Source: JAWLAT01 sp041395325 (GTDB taxonomy: Bacteria > Pseudomonadota > Gammaproteobacteria > Xanthomonadales > SZUA-5). From it: a stretch of 64,000 bases of DNA. The translations under genes and the position numbers were made by a program. Below are positions 35,139-43,762 of the stretch, piece by piece (positions within the stretch are counted from its first letter, which is position 1; every line of letters begins with the position of its first letter). The stretch is from contig JAWLAT010000027.1 of NCBI GenBank assembly GCA_041395325.1, positions 5,985-69,984 on the forward strand, written 5' to 3'. The notes under the pieces were generated by a model. It ran no database searches. It was not told the DNA's origin and saw nothing but the letters and a program-made list of their open reading frames with translations.

Positions 35139-36719
35139 TCAGCCCCGCGGTCCCGACCCGAACTCGGCCACCTGCAACCCGTCAGTCGCCAGAATCGCTG
35201 CCCGATAAAACTGCCGAATATCGCGCAGCAAGGCCTCGAAGTCCGCCTGGCGCAGATACATCATGTGGCCGGCTTCGTAGTAGCGCATCTGTACGCGGTC
35301 GGTTGGTATGCCGTGCCTGCCGAAGGTGTATTCGGCATCGAAGAACGGGGTGACCAGATCGTAATAGCCGTTGGCGACCATCACCCGCAACTGGCTGTTG
35401 CGGCGCATCGCTGAAGTCAGCGAGCGGGCGGTGTTGACGTACAGCGGCTCCCAGTACTCACCCGGTGGCGTCAACCGATAGTCCCAGTGCTCGCCCAGAT
35501 CGTCGTTATCGGTCAGATAGGGCTGATTGCGGTGGACGTCCAAAGACGTCGCCAGATAGCTGTTCAAGGCGGCGGTGAAAGCGCTGGAAATGGCATTGGA
35601 AGCCGCATCCCCGAGTTCCTCCTCGGCCGCGGTATCGTCGGACTCATCGGCCAGATAACGACTGTCGAGCCGACCAACGGTCAATCCCTGGTCACGCAGC
35701 AACTCCTTGACGTAGCGCGGCGCCAGCACGCGCAAATCGGCGCGCAGGATGTAATCGGTGGGCAGACCGATGAAACCCGACAGGCCTTCAGCGACGCGCT
35801 GACGGTCGGCCGGCCGCAGCGCCGCGCCGCGGAACAGCGCCGGCAGATAGTCATCGATGGCAAAGCGCCGCGCCGCGGCCAGCCATTCGGTCAGTGCTTG
35901 GTCGGTGCCTGCACGGCCGTGATAGCGCGCCGTGGCCGCCAGCGTCGGCAGATAGGTCACATGGGCGATCAGATTGTCCGGCGCTGGCGTGGAACCGGTG
36001 TAGTCCAGCGCCTGGGAGATCAGCACCAATCCATTGAGGGCCAGATCCTGGCCGTCGCCCATCAATGCGTCGGCCACGGCCGCCGCGCGCGTGGTGCCAA
36101 AGCTCTCACCAATCAGATACTTGGGCGCATTCCAGCGCTGCTCTTCGGTGACGAAGCGGCGCACGAACTGGGCGATCGAGGCGGTGTCGCCGCGCATGCT
36201 CCAGTAGTCTTCGTTGCGACCCCCGCCGATCACCCGGCTGTAGCCGGTGCCGATGGGATCGACGAACACCAGATCGGTCAGATCCAGGGGCGCCAGTGGA
36301 TTGGCGGCCAGCCGATAGGGCGCCGCGCCATCATCGGCATCGGCTTCCGAGGCCAGCACAACGCGCTGCGGCCCCAGCAGGCCCATGTGCAGCCACACCG
36401 ACGCCGATCCCGGACCGCCATTGAAGACGAAGCTGACCGGTCGAGGCCGATCGCCGTCGACCAGATAGGCCGTGTAACAAAGCGCCGCCGCCGGCTTGCC
36501 GGCAGCATCGACCAGTTGCATTTCGCCCACTCGCGCGGTGTAGCGCAGTGTCTGACCGCCAAACTGCCCCTGATGGCGTGTCTCGACTCGCCAGGGCGGC
36601 TCGACCGGCGCCTTCGCTTCGGCGACCTCCGCTTCGTTGGCCGACGCGACCGTTGCGGCGAGCAGCCACAAGCCCATTGCGGCGAACCACCGTCCCTTCC
36701 AGATCTCGCTGGCCATCAT
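35139..36719 (-). CDS. Secreted S10-family (serine carboxypeptidase-like) peptidase
   Basis: A 526-residue protein after its chosen start, with a signal peptide (WFAAMGLWLLAATVASANE). The S10 alpha/beta-hydrolase core shows FVFNGGPGSASVWLHMG (oxyanion hole), VFVDPIGTGYSR, nucleophile serine in IGESFGTTRAAAVA, Asp in VANGYYDLVTP and His in YEAGHMMYLRQ. It probably removes C-terminal residues from peptides in the periplasm or outside the cell. The frame is open 21 codons upstream; the MMASE start precedes the signal peptide. It converges on the GFA gene with 13 bp between stops. Confidence 0.9.
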   Translation of the reverse strand: MMASEIWKGRWFAAMGLWLLAATVASANEAEVAEAKAPVEPPWRVETRHQGQFGGQTLRYTARVGEMQLVDAAGKPAAALCYTAYLVDGDRPRPVSFVFNGGPGSASVWLHMGLLGPQRVVLASEADADDGAAPYRLAANPLAPLDLTDLVFVDPIGTGYSRVIGGGRNEDYWSMRGDTASIAQFVRRFVTEEQRWNAPKYLIGESFGTTRAAAVADALMGDGQDLALNGLVLISQALDYTGSTPAPDNLIAHVTYLPTLAATARYHGRAGTDQALTEWLAAARRFAIDDYLPALFRGAALRPADRQRVAEGLSGFIGLPTDYILRADLRVLAPRYVKELLRDQGLTVGRLDSRYLADESDDTAAEEELGDAASNAISSAFTAALNSYLATSLDVHRNQPYLTDNDDLGEHWDYRLTPPGEYWEPLYVNTARSLTSAMRRNSQLRVMVANGYYDLVTPFFDAEYTFGRHGIPTDRVQMRYYEAGHMMYLRQADFEALLRDIRQFYRAAILATDGLQVAEFGSGPRG

Positions 36720-36847
36720 CGCCCCCGAATCGATGCTGCCGCGATGATAATGGGCGCGGCGGCGGTACGCTCCCCTGGTCAATCAGGCACCACCCAGGTG
36801 CGACAGCGCCGTTCCGCTGCCCCGTACGCCCAGCCAGAGGCCGCCCC

Positions 36848-37222
36848 TTGAGCACGACCGATATCGCCATCCCGACGCTGCCCAGCCGTTCGATCGAGCA
36901 GAGCTGCGCCTTCTATCGGCAACTGGGCTTCGATGGCGGTCCGCATCCGGCCAATCACGACTACGCCATCCTCACTCGAGGCACGCTGGAACTGCACCTC
37001 TTCCTGCACCGAGCGCTGCTGCCGGCCGAATCCAGCGCCGGCTGCTATCTGCGGGTCGCCGATGTCGACAGCCTCCATCGCGACTTCAGTCGGGCCGAAC
37101 TGCCTGGCAGCGGCATTCCCCGAATCGATCGGCTGGAGGACAAGCCCTGGGGCCTGCGCGAATTCGCCGTCGTCGATCCAGACGGCAATCTGCTGCGGAT
37201 TGGGCAGGTGATCGACGACTGA
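36848..37222 (+). CDS. VOC superfamily (glyoxalase/bleomycin-resistance-like) protein
   Basis: A 124-residue VOC protein: IAIPTLPSRSIEQSCAFYRQLGF begins the first beta-alpha-beta-beta-beta module, with LELHLFLH in the middle and EDKPWGLREFAVVDPDGNLLRIGQ as the metal-site end (His early, Glu in REFAVVDPDGN). Members include bleomycin-binding proteins and dioxygenases; the substrate is unknown. The start is probably the TTG at 36848, preceded by AGAGG; no ATG lies at the right place. It is divergent from the S10 peptidase. Confidence 0.8.
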   Translation: MSTTDIAIPTLPSRSIEQSCAFYRQLGFDGGPHPANHDYAILTRGTLELHLFLHRALLPAESSAGCYLRVADVDSLHRDFSRAELPGSGIPRIDRLEDKPWGLREFAVVDPDGNLLRIGQVIDD

Positions 37223-37371
37223 AGCGGGTCAATTCACAAGGGTTGACCTGGACCGTCGCTCAAGTGGTTGGGGTCAAATTGACCCTCGAACGGTCCCACG
37301 GATCATTGGTGCCCTGCCGCTAGTGAATCCTCTATCCTGAGCCCGCCAGACGATCTCGATGGAACACAGCA

Positions 37372-37965
37372 ATGCGCGCATTCGTACTCAAGGCGCGCGC
37401 CGCGCCAGTGGACAGCCACAAGCTCCTGGCCGGCGTGGGAGAGGATGCGCACAGCGAGATTCTGGCGCACACGCTGATGAACGCGATCTTCGTGGCGCAA
37501 TCGCACCGGCGCGATGTCGTCGTCCATCTGGTGCTGGAGAGCACCGCGGATTTCTCCCGCACGATCAGCTTTGACACGCAGTCGCTGGGCCAGCTGGGTG
37601 GTTTCCACGAACAGGCGCTGTTGTCTCGCATCGCTCGAGCTCTGGATGTCTCTCAAGGCATGGGCAAGGACGAGCTGCGCGAAGTCGAGGCCGGTATCTC
37701 GGTGCGCACCCTGAGCTTCGAGCGGCTGATCCGAGAGCTGTCCGAGCAGTACCGCTTGTTCGTGATGGCGCCCAAGGGGACGCCGATCCGCGAGCAGGCC
37801 TTCGATGGTCCCTGCTGCTTCATCCTGACCGATCACATCCCCATGCCGCGCAACAGCTACGGCATTCTCGACAGACTCGGCGCCACGCGACTCAGTCTGG
37901 GCCCAACCATGCTGTTCGCCTCGCAATGCGTGGTGCTGATCCACCATGAACTGGATCTGCGCTGA
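37372..37965 (+). CDS. trmY: TrmY-like tRNA (pseudouridine54-N1)-methyltransferase family protein
   Basis: A 197-residue SPOUT-class protein. MRAFVLKARAAP opens the Rossmann-like half, and ILAHTLMNAIFVAQSHRRDVVVHLVLE and GKDELREVEAGISVRTLSFERLI lie in the middle. The C-terminal knot region reads FILTDHIPMP and SLGPTMLFASQCVVLIHHELDLR, with the conserved SLG..MLFASQC. The family (COG1901) is mainly archaeal, where it methylates pseudouridine 54 in tRNA. Some gammaproteobacteria carry it without a known pseudouridine-54 substrate, so the bacterial role is open. The gene is monocistronic. Confidence 0.85.
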   Translation: MRAFVLKARAAPVDSHKLLAGVGEDAHSEILAHTLMNAIFVAQSHRRDVVVHLVLESTADFSRTISFDTQSLGQLGGFHEQALLSRIARALDVSQGMGKDELREVEAGISVRTLSFERLIRELSEQYRLFVMAPKGTPIREQAFDGPCCFILTDHIPMPRNSYGILDRLGATRLSLGPTMLFASQCVVLIHHELDLR

Positions 37966-38076
37966 TCCGGGCGGCGCGCGTCGAGGGAATGATCATCTGC
38001 TCCTGGGACACATCGGCACCAGCCCGATCGACACAGCTGTTGCTGCGCATTGCGCCCCAGCCCGGGTCCAACACGC

Positions 38077-38382
38077 TCAGTGCCTGGCGGAATCCGAGGC
38101 ACGCGACATCGGTCCGAAATCGCGGCCACAGGACGAACAATGGCGGCCATCGAGCCGAATGCCCGCACCGCAGGCAGGACAGCGCCAAGTCCACACATGC
38201 AACGCCACGAGGGTCAAACTGGACAGCATCATTCCGGCAGCACCCACCCACGCCAGTGGGCCATCGACCATGTCCAGCAGCAGCACGCTACCGCTCAGCC
38301 CGATCAGCAATGGCGGTTGCCAGCGCTGCAGGCACCGGCGGCGACGATCGAACTCGGTGGAAGCTGCGTCAGTGGCGGACAT
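38077..38382 (-). CDS. Small membrane protein with C-terminal zinc ribbon, unknown function
   Basis: A 101-residue protein with two hydrophobic helices (PPLLIGLSGSVLLLDMV and AGMMLSSLTLVALHVW) and a C-terminal four-cysteine zinc ribbon (CPACGAGIRLDGRHCSSCGRDFG). No named family is recognised. The frame stays open upstream; the ATG giving MSATDAASTEFDRRRRC is the most plausible start. It has no obvious operon partner. Confidence 0.55.
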   Translation of the reverse strand: MSATDAASTEFDRRRRCLQRWQPPLLIGLSGSVLLLDMVDGPLAWVGAAGMMLSSLTLVALHVWTWRCPACGAGIRLDGRHCSSCGRDFGPMSRASDSARH

Positions 38383-38502
38383 TGGTCGATTCCATGCCTG
38401 AACTCGCCACACCATAAGCATGCACCGCGCAAACAGGAAAGGCCTAGGTGAGAACCGGCGCGACGGAGTCACCCAGATGTGGCGGACCCACACGCAAGGT
38501 GA

Positions 38503-39351
38503 TCAGTTGTCGTGCGACTCAGGCTCCGGCGTCGGCGCAAACAGCGCACGAAAACCCTGCAGGGCGGCCGGGTGATAGATGGTCGCGTGGCTTTCATCGA
38601 ACTCGGCATGGACCACGCGCAGTTGCAGGGAGGCCTCGCCGAGGATCCGCACGAAACGCTGGGAGAGTTCGCGAATTTCCGGTTGCTGGCCAGTCGCCAC
38701 AAACAGCGAGGTCGCGCCCAGTCGCTGCTCCGACAGGGTTTCGGCCAGGCCATCGACCATCTGTGCCCGGTTCCACCACAGACTGGGATCGATGGCCAGA
38801 TAGTGATTGAACAAGGCCGGCTCCAGCACGAAGGTCTCCAGCACGAACAACCCGGCGTGTGACTCGCCGACGATGGCGCGTTCCTCGGTCACCGAGTAGC
38901 GCCGGGCGATTTCCGGCAGCAACTCATCGCGGATGAAGTCGCGAAAGGCCGCCGAACCGCCGACGACCGGGGCGATCTCGCGATCACGCGGATCCTCGGT
39001 GGGACCGGTCAGGTCGCGTCGGCGTTGGGTGTTCTCGATCCCGACCAGCAGGAAGGGACGCATCGTGCCATTGCCGACGCCCACCTGGAGCAGGCCCATG
39101 ACGTGGATGAAGTCCTCGGCCAAGCCCCCATCAGGCATCACCATGATCGGCAGCGGTGGGCGCTGATCTGGGCCTGGGTCGTAGGGAATATAGACGTTGA
39201 TCCGGCGGTCCTCGTCCAGCGTCGCCGAATGCAGCGTGAAGCTCTCGCCGACCACCAGCGGCTCCACACTGGCGTCGCTGTCGGCGGCCAGTAGCGGCGA
39301 GCTGGCCAGGCATCCGGTCAGCAGAATCAGGGCGATCAGCAACATGCGCAT
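38503..39351 (-). CDS. Secreted esterase of the D-family (IroE/YbbA-like) alpha/beta hydrolases
   Basis: A 282-residue protein with an N-terminal signal (MLLIALILLTGC...LAA; either a lipoprotein at Cys14 or Sec type). An alpha/beta-hydrolase of the putative esterase family follows: LPIMVMPDGG, RRDLTGPTED, nucleophile serine in AIVGESHAGLFVLE, then LAIDPSLWWNR and His in FDESHATIYHPA. Relatives are siderophore or acyl esterases; no siderophore genes are adjacent, so the substrate is open. A hairpin lies downstream of the adjacent operon, between it and this gene. Confidence 0.85.
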   Translation of the reverse strand: MRMLLIALILLTGCLASSPLLAADSDASVEPLVVGESFTLHSATLDEDRRINVYIPYDPGPDQRPPLPIMVMPDGGLAEDFIHVMGLLQVGVGNGTMRPFLLVGIENTQRRRDLTGPTEDPRDREIAPVVGGSAAFRDFIRDELLPEIARRYSVTEERAIVGESHAGLFVLETFVLEPALFNHYLAIDPSLWWNRAQMVDGLAETLSEQRLGATSLFVATGQQPEIRELSQRFVRILGEASLQLRVVHAEFDESHATIYHPAALQGFRALFAPTPEPESHDN

Positions 39352-39429
39352 CGACGCGCTCCAGGCAAGGGGCAGCGGCGGATGCTACGCCATCGCCGCC
39401 AGCCTCGCCGTTCGCCTGCTCCCAGACAG

Positions 39430-39458
39430 CACGAGACCCGCACTGGGCGGGCCTCGTG
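39430..39458 (-). terminator. Hairpin downstream of the kds-lpt operon
   Basis: CACGAG/CTCGTG outer arms with CCCGC/GCGGG inner arms around ACTG, located about 70 bp after the stop of the HAD gene, the last gene of the operon transcribed leftward. There is no T-run, so it is only a candidate terminator. Confidence 0.35.
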
Positions 39459-39525
39459 GGGTCGCTCGGGATGACGCCGATCAGTAGTTGATACTGACCG
39501 TGTTGCTGCAGTTCATGCCAGCGTC

Positions 39526-40173
39526 TCAGCGCAGCTGCGCCAGGGTCCAATCGTGCAGACCCACCAGGGTGTCGCTGACGTGATGGCAGCGCGCCAACAG
39601 GTCGGCTGGCGGCGTTTTCAAATCAGGCACCAGCACCACCCGCATGCCCGCCGCCAGTGCGGCCTCGGCGCCGTGATCACTGTCCTCAAAGGCCAGGCAA
39701 TCGGCAGCGGCCACACCCAGCCGATGCGCGGCCAGCTGATAGACGTCCGGTTCGGGCTTGCTGCGCGCCACCTCATCGCCACCGGCCCAGGCCTGCAGAA
39801 AGCGCAGCAGATCGTGCTCGCCCAGTCGCTGTTCGATCTCGGCCAGATTCGACGAAGAGGCCACCGCACAACGAACGCCCTTGGCGTGCAGGTGCTGCAG
39901 CAGGGCGTGCGCACCGGGACGCAGTGCCGGACGCGCCAGGCCGCTGGCGTAGCGCTCGCGTACTTCGCTGCGAATGGCCAGCAGCTGCGCCTGACCTCCG
40001 ACGGCGTCGCTGAGAATCTGGCGGCAAGCCTCGCCCACCAGTCCGATCGCCGGGATCAGCTGTTCCGCTCGCACCGCGATGCCGCGCCGTCCGGCCGCCG
40101 CCATCCACTCGTCGACAAACAGTCGCTCGCTGTCGATCAGCAAGCCGTCCATGTCGAAGATGACACTGCCCAT
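39526..40173 (-). CDS. HAD-superfamily phosphatase (hexitol-phosphatase / beta-phosphoglucomutase-like)
   Basis: A 215-residue HAD subfamily IA protein: motif I VIFDMDGLLIDSE (nucleophile and acid Asp pair), motif II VASSSNLAEIE, motif III Lys in ARSKPEPDVYQLAA and motif IV FEDSDHGAEAALAAGM. Close in type to YniC/HxpB sugar-phosphate phosphatases. Its ATG overlaps the lptB stop by one base (TGATG), so it is co-translated with the LPS export operon, at the place where rpoN often follows lptB in other gammaproteobacteria. Confidence 0.88.
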   Translation of the reverse strand: MGSVIFDMDGLLIDSERLFVDEWMAAAGRRGIAVRAEQLIPAIGLVGEACRQILSDAVGGQAQLLAIRSEVRERYASGLARPALRPGAHALLQHLHAKGVRCAVASSSNLAEIEQRLGEHDLLRFLQAWAGGDEVARSKPEPDVYQLAAHRLGVAAADCLAFEDSDHGAEAALAAGMRVVLVPDLKTPPADLLARCHHVSDTLVGLHDWTLAQLR

Positions 40174-40910
40174 CACAGCTTGAACTGCGCCCCCAGATAG
40201 ACGTCCCGCACGCGCTTGTCCTGCAGCAGCGATTGCGGATCGCCGGCGGCCAGCACGCTGCCCTGCGCCAGCACATAGGCGCGGTCGCAGATACCGAGCG
40301 TCTCGCGCACATTGTGATCGGTGATCAGCACGCCGAGGCCACGATCGCGCAACAGTCGAACCAACCGCTGGATCTCGCCCACGGTGATCGGGTCGACGCC
40401 AGCGAAGGGTTCATCGAGCAGCATGTAGCTGGGACGCCCGGCCAGGGCACGAGCAATTTCCACCCGGCGCCGCTCGCCGCCGGACAGGCTGATGCCCAGT
40501 TGGTCGCGCAAATGAGTCACCTGCAACTCGGACATCAGTGCATCGGCCTCGCGCCGGCGCGAGGCGCGATCCAGATCCTGACGCAGCTCCAGTACCGCCA
40601 GCAGATTGTCTTCGACGCTGAGGCGGCGAAAGATCGACGGCTCCTGCGGCAGATAGCCCAGCCCCGCCCGCGCCCGCGCCGCCATGGGCAGCGAGGAGAG
40701 ATCGACACCATCCATCGAGATGCGGCCACGATCGGCCGGCACCAAGCCGACCACCATGTAGAAACACGTTGTCTTGCCAGCGCCATTGGGCCCGAGCAGA
40801 CCGACCACTTCACCGGGCCGCAGCTCAAAGCTGAAATCGTGCACCACCTGGCGACTGCGATAGGACTTTGCCAGCCGCTCGCCAGCCAGTCCCCGACGGG
40901 ACTGCGTCAT
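40173..40910 (-). CDS. lptB: LPS export ABC transporter ATP-binding protein LptB
   Basis: A 245-residue ATPase with Walker A GPNGAGKTT (40-48), Q-loop GYLPQEPSIF, signature ISLSGGERRRVEIARAL, Walker B YMLLDEPFAGVDP and H-loop ITDHNVRETL. The GVDP and ITDHNVRET segments are LptB-specific. It drives LPS extraction from the inner membrane with LptFG (not in this window). Its ATG overlaps the lptA stop by 4 bp. Confidence 0.96.
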   Translation of the reverse strand: MTQSRRGLAGERLAKSYRSRQVVHDFSFELRPGEVVGLLGPNGAGKTTCFYMVVGLVPADRGRISMDGVDLSSLPMAARARAGLGYLPQEPSIFRRLSVEDNLLAVLELRQDLDRASRRREADALMSELQVTHLRDQLGISLSGGERRRVEIARALAGRPSYMLLDEPFAGVDPITVGEIQRLVRLLRDRGLGVLITDHNVRETLGICDRAYVLAQGSVLAAGDPQSLLQDKRVRDVYLGAQFKL

Positions 40911-41437
40911 TGCGAGGCACCCGCCTCCGTCGCCGCGCCATCGGCCGCTGCATCGGCCTTCGGTTCAATGCGGAAGCGCACCCGGCCGCCACCTTCGCCG
41001 CCGGCTTCCAGCTGTCCGCTGTCAACCCGATAGACGACCTGTTCGGACTCCAGCGTGCCTTGCGGCCGCTCCAGCCGGACACCACCGCGCAGCGTCACCC
41101 GATCGGCGGCCAGCTGATAGTCGATGCTTCGGGCCTGCGCCCGCATCACCCCGCCGCCCGGACCATCCAGACGCTGCGACAAGCGCGCCGGGGAACCGGT
41201 CAGCAACACCCGGGAGACGGCCCCATCGGCCTGGGTGACCTCCGCCTTGTCGGCCTCGGCCAGCAGGCTGCCCTGGCGAATCTCGACCGCACCGGTCAAT
41301 GTGGTGGTGGCGCCATCAAGCGCACTCTCGGAGCGGTCGGCACCCACTTCAACCGGTTGCTGCCGATCGGACTTCAGTGCCCAGGCCGGCGCGGCCAGCA
41401 GCGCAAGCAGCAATCCCGCCATCCATCGACTCGTCAT
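40907..41437 (-). CDS. lptA: LPS transport periplasmic protein LptA
   Basis: A 176-residue protein with signal peptide (MAGLLLALLAAPAWA) and an OstA/LptA beta-jellyroll: QPVEVGADRSESALDGATTTLTGAVEIRQGSL, ADKAEVTQADGAVSRVLLTG and YQLAADRVTLRGGVRL. It forms the periplasmic bridge carrying LPS to LptDE. GGAG precedes the ATG. Unlike the usual overlap with lptC, a 177-bp spacer carrying an 8-fold heptamer repeat lies upstream. Confidence 0.94.
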   Translation of the reverse strand: MTSRWMAGLLLALLAAPAWALKSDRQQPVEVGADRSESALDGATTTLTGAVEIRQGSLLAEADKAEVTQADGAVSRVLLTGSPARLSQRLDGPGGGVMRAQARSIDYQLAADRVTLRGGVRLERPQGTLESEQVVYRVDSGQLEAGGEGGGRVRFRIEPKADAAADGAATEAGASQ

Positions 41438-41550
41438 CTCACTCGCTCCATTGTTTCCATGTCATGCAGCCTGGATCGGCGAAGGTTATTGGTGCTCCCG
41501 GTCGCGAGCAGGGCTCGCTCCTGCGCAGACCGCAAATGTGCGGCAAACGC

Positions 41551-41606
41551 TCAGCCCTCAGCCCTCAGCCCTCAGCCCTCAGCCCTCAGCCCTCAGCCCT
41601 CAGCCC
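41551..41606. repeat. Perfect tandem repeat, eight copies of TCAGCCC
   Basis: Eight uninterrupted 7-bp units between the lptC stop (41615) and the lptA start (41437). Heptamer arrays of this kind can change copy number by slippage. This one sits inside the lpt operon, upstream of lptA as transcribed. Confidence 0.9.
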
Positions 41607-41614
41607 TCACGATG

Positions 41615-42184
41615 CTAACGGGTCTTGGGCCGGAAGCTGCCGCTGACCCGGCCGCTCAGTTGCACCGCGGACTGCTCCAGATCCGCCTCGAACTGTTGCG
41701 CATTGACGACCGACCCGGTCCGTTCCAGCACCACCGTATCCTCGCCCCAGGCGCGACGCGCCTGCGGGTCCAGCCAGACGGTTGGCGCGCGAAGCGTCAG
41801 ATTCTCGTTCTCCCGCGCCAGTTTGACCTCGCCGGTCATCTGCAGGGGTGCGGCATCGGTGCTGACCTCGACGCGATCGGCCCGACCCAGCCAGGCCCCC
41901 TGTGCGTCGCGGTCGGCCAGCCGAAAATCCGCCTGCAGCAGCGCCAGGGCATCTTCGGCCCGGAAGCGCTCGGCTCGCGGCGCCGTGAGCTCAAAACCGG
42001 GCGTGCCTTGTTCGTCGTAGCGAATCACCGTCAGGCCGCTGGCTTCGAAGTCCATCTGCGACAACACGCTCGCCTCGGGCACGTCGGCCTCCGGCTGAAA
42101 ATAGCCGCGCAACAGAAAGCTGCCGATAGCCACCCCTGCAGCGACCAGAAAAGCGGGCCAACCGTAGCGAGCCGGATGCTTCAC
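41615..42184 (-). CDS. lptC: LPS export protein LptC
   Basis: A 189-residue protein with a single N-terminal membrane anchor (GWPAFLVAAGVAIGSFLL) and the LptC/YrbK beta-jellyroll: DFEASGLTVIRYDEQGTPGFELTAPRAERF and RADRVEVSTDAAPLQMTGEVKLA. It couples LptBFG to LptA. The frame is open upstream, but the GTG at 42184, overlapping the kdsC stop (GTGA), starts just before the anchor and is the right choice. Confidence 0.92.
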   Translation of the reverse strand: MKHPARYGWPAFLVAAGVAIGSFLLRGYFQPEADVPEASVLSQMDFEASGLTVIRYDEQGTPGFELTAPRAERFRAEDALALLQADFRLADRDAQGAWLGRADRVEVSTDAAPLQMTGEVKLARENENLTLRAPTVWLDPQARRAWGEDTVVLERTGSVVNAQQFEADLEQSAVQLSGRVSGSFRPKTR

Positions 42185-42702
42185 GAGCGCCGCGTCGATT
42201 GCTGCGCCAGCAGCAGTTCGCACAATTCGCGCACCGCACCCCGACCGCCGGCGCGTCCGCTGATCCAGTGCGCTTCGGCGCGTGCCTGCGGCACCGCATC
42301 GGCCACGCTGCAAGCCAGCCCGACGATCCGCAAACAGCCCAGATCGGCGATGTCGTCACCGCAATAGGCCACCTCGGCCAGCGCCACCTCCAGTTCGCGG
42401 CACAGCTCGGCGAGCCGAGCCGGCTTGTCGCTTTCGCCCTGAAAGACGTGCCGAATGCCGAGCTCGGCCATGCGATGGGACACCGCATCGCTACGCCGGG
42501 CACTGATGATGGCCACGCGGATACCGTGCGCCTGCAGCGCTTTCAGGCCGTGGCCGTCATGCACATGAAAGGACTTGCTCTCGCGGCCATCGGCGTCGAT
42601 CAGCAGGCGGCCATCGGTCAGCACGCCATCGACATCGAATACCGCCAAGCGGATCCGCGCGGCACGCTGGCGCACGGCGCCGGGCGTTTCCAGCCGGTTC
42701 AC
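42181..42702 (-). CDS. kdsC: 3-deoxy-D-manno-octulosonate 8-phosphate phosphatase KdsC
   Basis: A 173-residue HAD phosphatase: FDVDGVLTDGRLLID (D23, D25), FHVHDGHGLKALQAHGI, VAIISARRSDAVSHRMAELG, QGESDKPARL, and YCGDDIADLGCLRIVGL. KdsC hydrolyses Kdo-8-phosphate to Kdo. The GTG at 42702 is the only suitable start. It lies 43 bp after kdsD and overlaps lptC. Confidence 0.95.
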   Translation of the reverse strand: MNRLETPGAVRQRAARIRLAVFDVDGVLTDGRLLIDADGRESKSFHVHDGHGLKALQAHGIRVAIISARRSDAVSHRMAELGIRHVFQGESDKPARLAELCRELEVALAEVAYCGDDIADLGCLRIVGLACSVADAVPQARAEAHWISGRAGGRGAVRELCELLLAQQSTRRS

Positions 42703-42745
42703 AGGCCGGCCACCGACGGCCGGTTGGCCACTGCCCGCCTGTCCA

Positions 42746-43762
42746 TCAGATCACCCGCGCCCGCAGCAGATCATGGAAGTTCAAGGCGCCGACCAGACGA
42801 CCCACGTCGTCAATGACCAGCAGCGCATTGATCTTGTGATCTTCCATCAGCCTGGCCGCCTCGATGGCCAACCGGTCTGCGCCGATGGTCTTGCCGCCAC
42901 GCGTCATCACCTCGCGCACCGGCGTGGTACGCAGATCCTGGCGCGCGTCGTCGAGAATGCGGCGCAAGTCACCGTCGGTGAACACGCCGAGCAGCTGGCG
43001 GTCGGCATCGACGATCGCGGTCATGCCCAGGTTCTTGCGGGTCATCTCGACCATCGCCTGGGCCACCGTGGCATCACCGTCAACCTCGGGAATCTCGGTC
43101 CCGCTGTGCATCACATCGGCGATGTGCACCAGCAGTCGCCGGCCCAACTGGCCAGCCGGGTGACTGGCGGCGAAGTCATCGGCGGTGAAACCGCGCGCTT
43201 CCAGCAACGCGATCGCCAGTGCATCGCCCATCACCAGCGCCGCGGTGGTCGACGCCGTGGGCGCCAGATTCAACGGACAGGCTTCCTCGTCCACACTGAC
43301 ATCCAGATGCACATCGGCCAGGCGTGCCAGCGTGCTGTTGGCGCGACCGGTCATGGCCACCAGCGGCACGCCCTTGCGCTTGACCACCGGCAGGATGGTC
43401 AGCAATTCATCGGTCTCACCGGAATTGGACAGGGCCAGTACCAGATCCTTGGCGGTGATCATGCCCAGGTCGCCGTGGCTGGCTTCGGCCGGATGGACGA
43501 AGAAGGCCGGCGTGCCGGTACTGGCCAGGGTGGCGGCGATCTTGCGGGCGATGTGACCGGACTTGCCGATCCCCGACACCACCACGCGGCCGCGGCAGGC
43601 CAGCAGCAAGCGGCAGGCCTGGGTAAAAGCGGCATCGATGCGTTCTTCCAGCGCGGCAATCGCACTGGCCTCGATCTGCACGACCTTGCGGCCGGCATCG
43701 CGGACACGCGCTTCGTCGAGCACGCCGATGGCTTCATTCAAGGGCAAACTGATGGCATTCAT
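42746..43762 (-). CDS. kdsD: Arabinose-5-phosphate isomerase KdsD
   Basis: A 338-residue protein: SIS domain (GRVVVSGIGKSGHIARKIAATLASTGTPAFFVHPAEASHGDLGMI) followed by two CBS domains (VREVMTRGGKTIG and the earlier IADVMHSGTEIP). It converts ribulose-5-phosphate to arabinose-5-phosphate, the first committed step to Kdo for LPS. It is first in the kdsD-kdsC-lptC-lptA-lptB-HAD operon and divergent from ibaG-murA (189-bp spacer). Confidence 0.96.
   Translation of the reverse strand: MNAISLPLNEAIGVLDEARVRDAGRKVVQIEASAIAALEERIDAAFTQACRLLLACRGRVVVSGIGKSGHIARKIAATLASTGTPAFFVHPAEASHGDLGMITAKDLVLALSNSGETDELLTILPVVKRKGVPLVAMTGRANSTLARLADVHLDVSVDEEACPLNLAPTASTTAALVMGDALAIALLEARGFTADDFAASHPAGQLGRRLLVHIADVMHSGTEIPEVDGDATVAQAMVEMTRKNLGMTAIVDADRQLLGVFTDGDLRRILDDARQDLRTTPVREVMTRGGKTIGADRLAIEAARLMEDHKINALLVIDDVGRLVGALNFHDLLRARVI

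Noticed and set aside
39481..39525. Short minus-strand frame ending CSNTVSINY before a stop, resembling a protein C-terminus
   Set aside because: Only about a dozen codons, with no continuous upstream frame; no support as a gene remnant.
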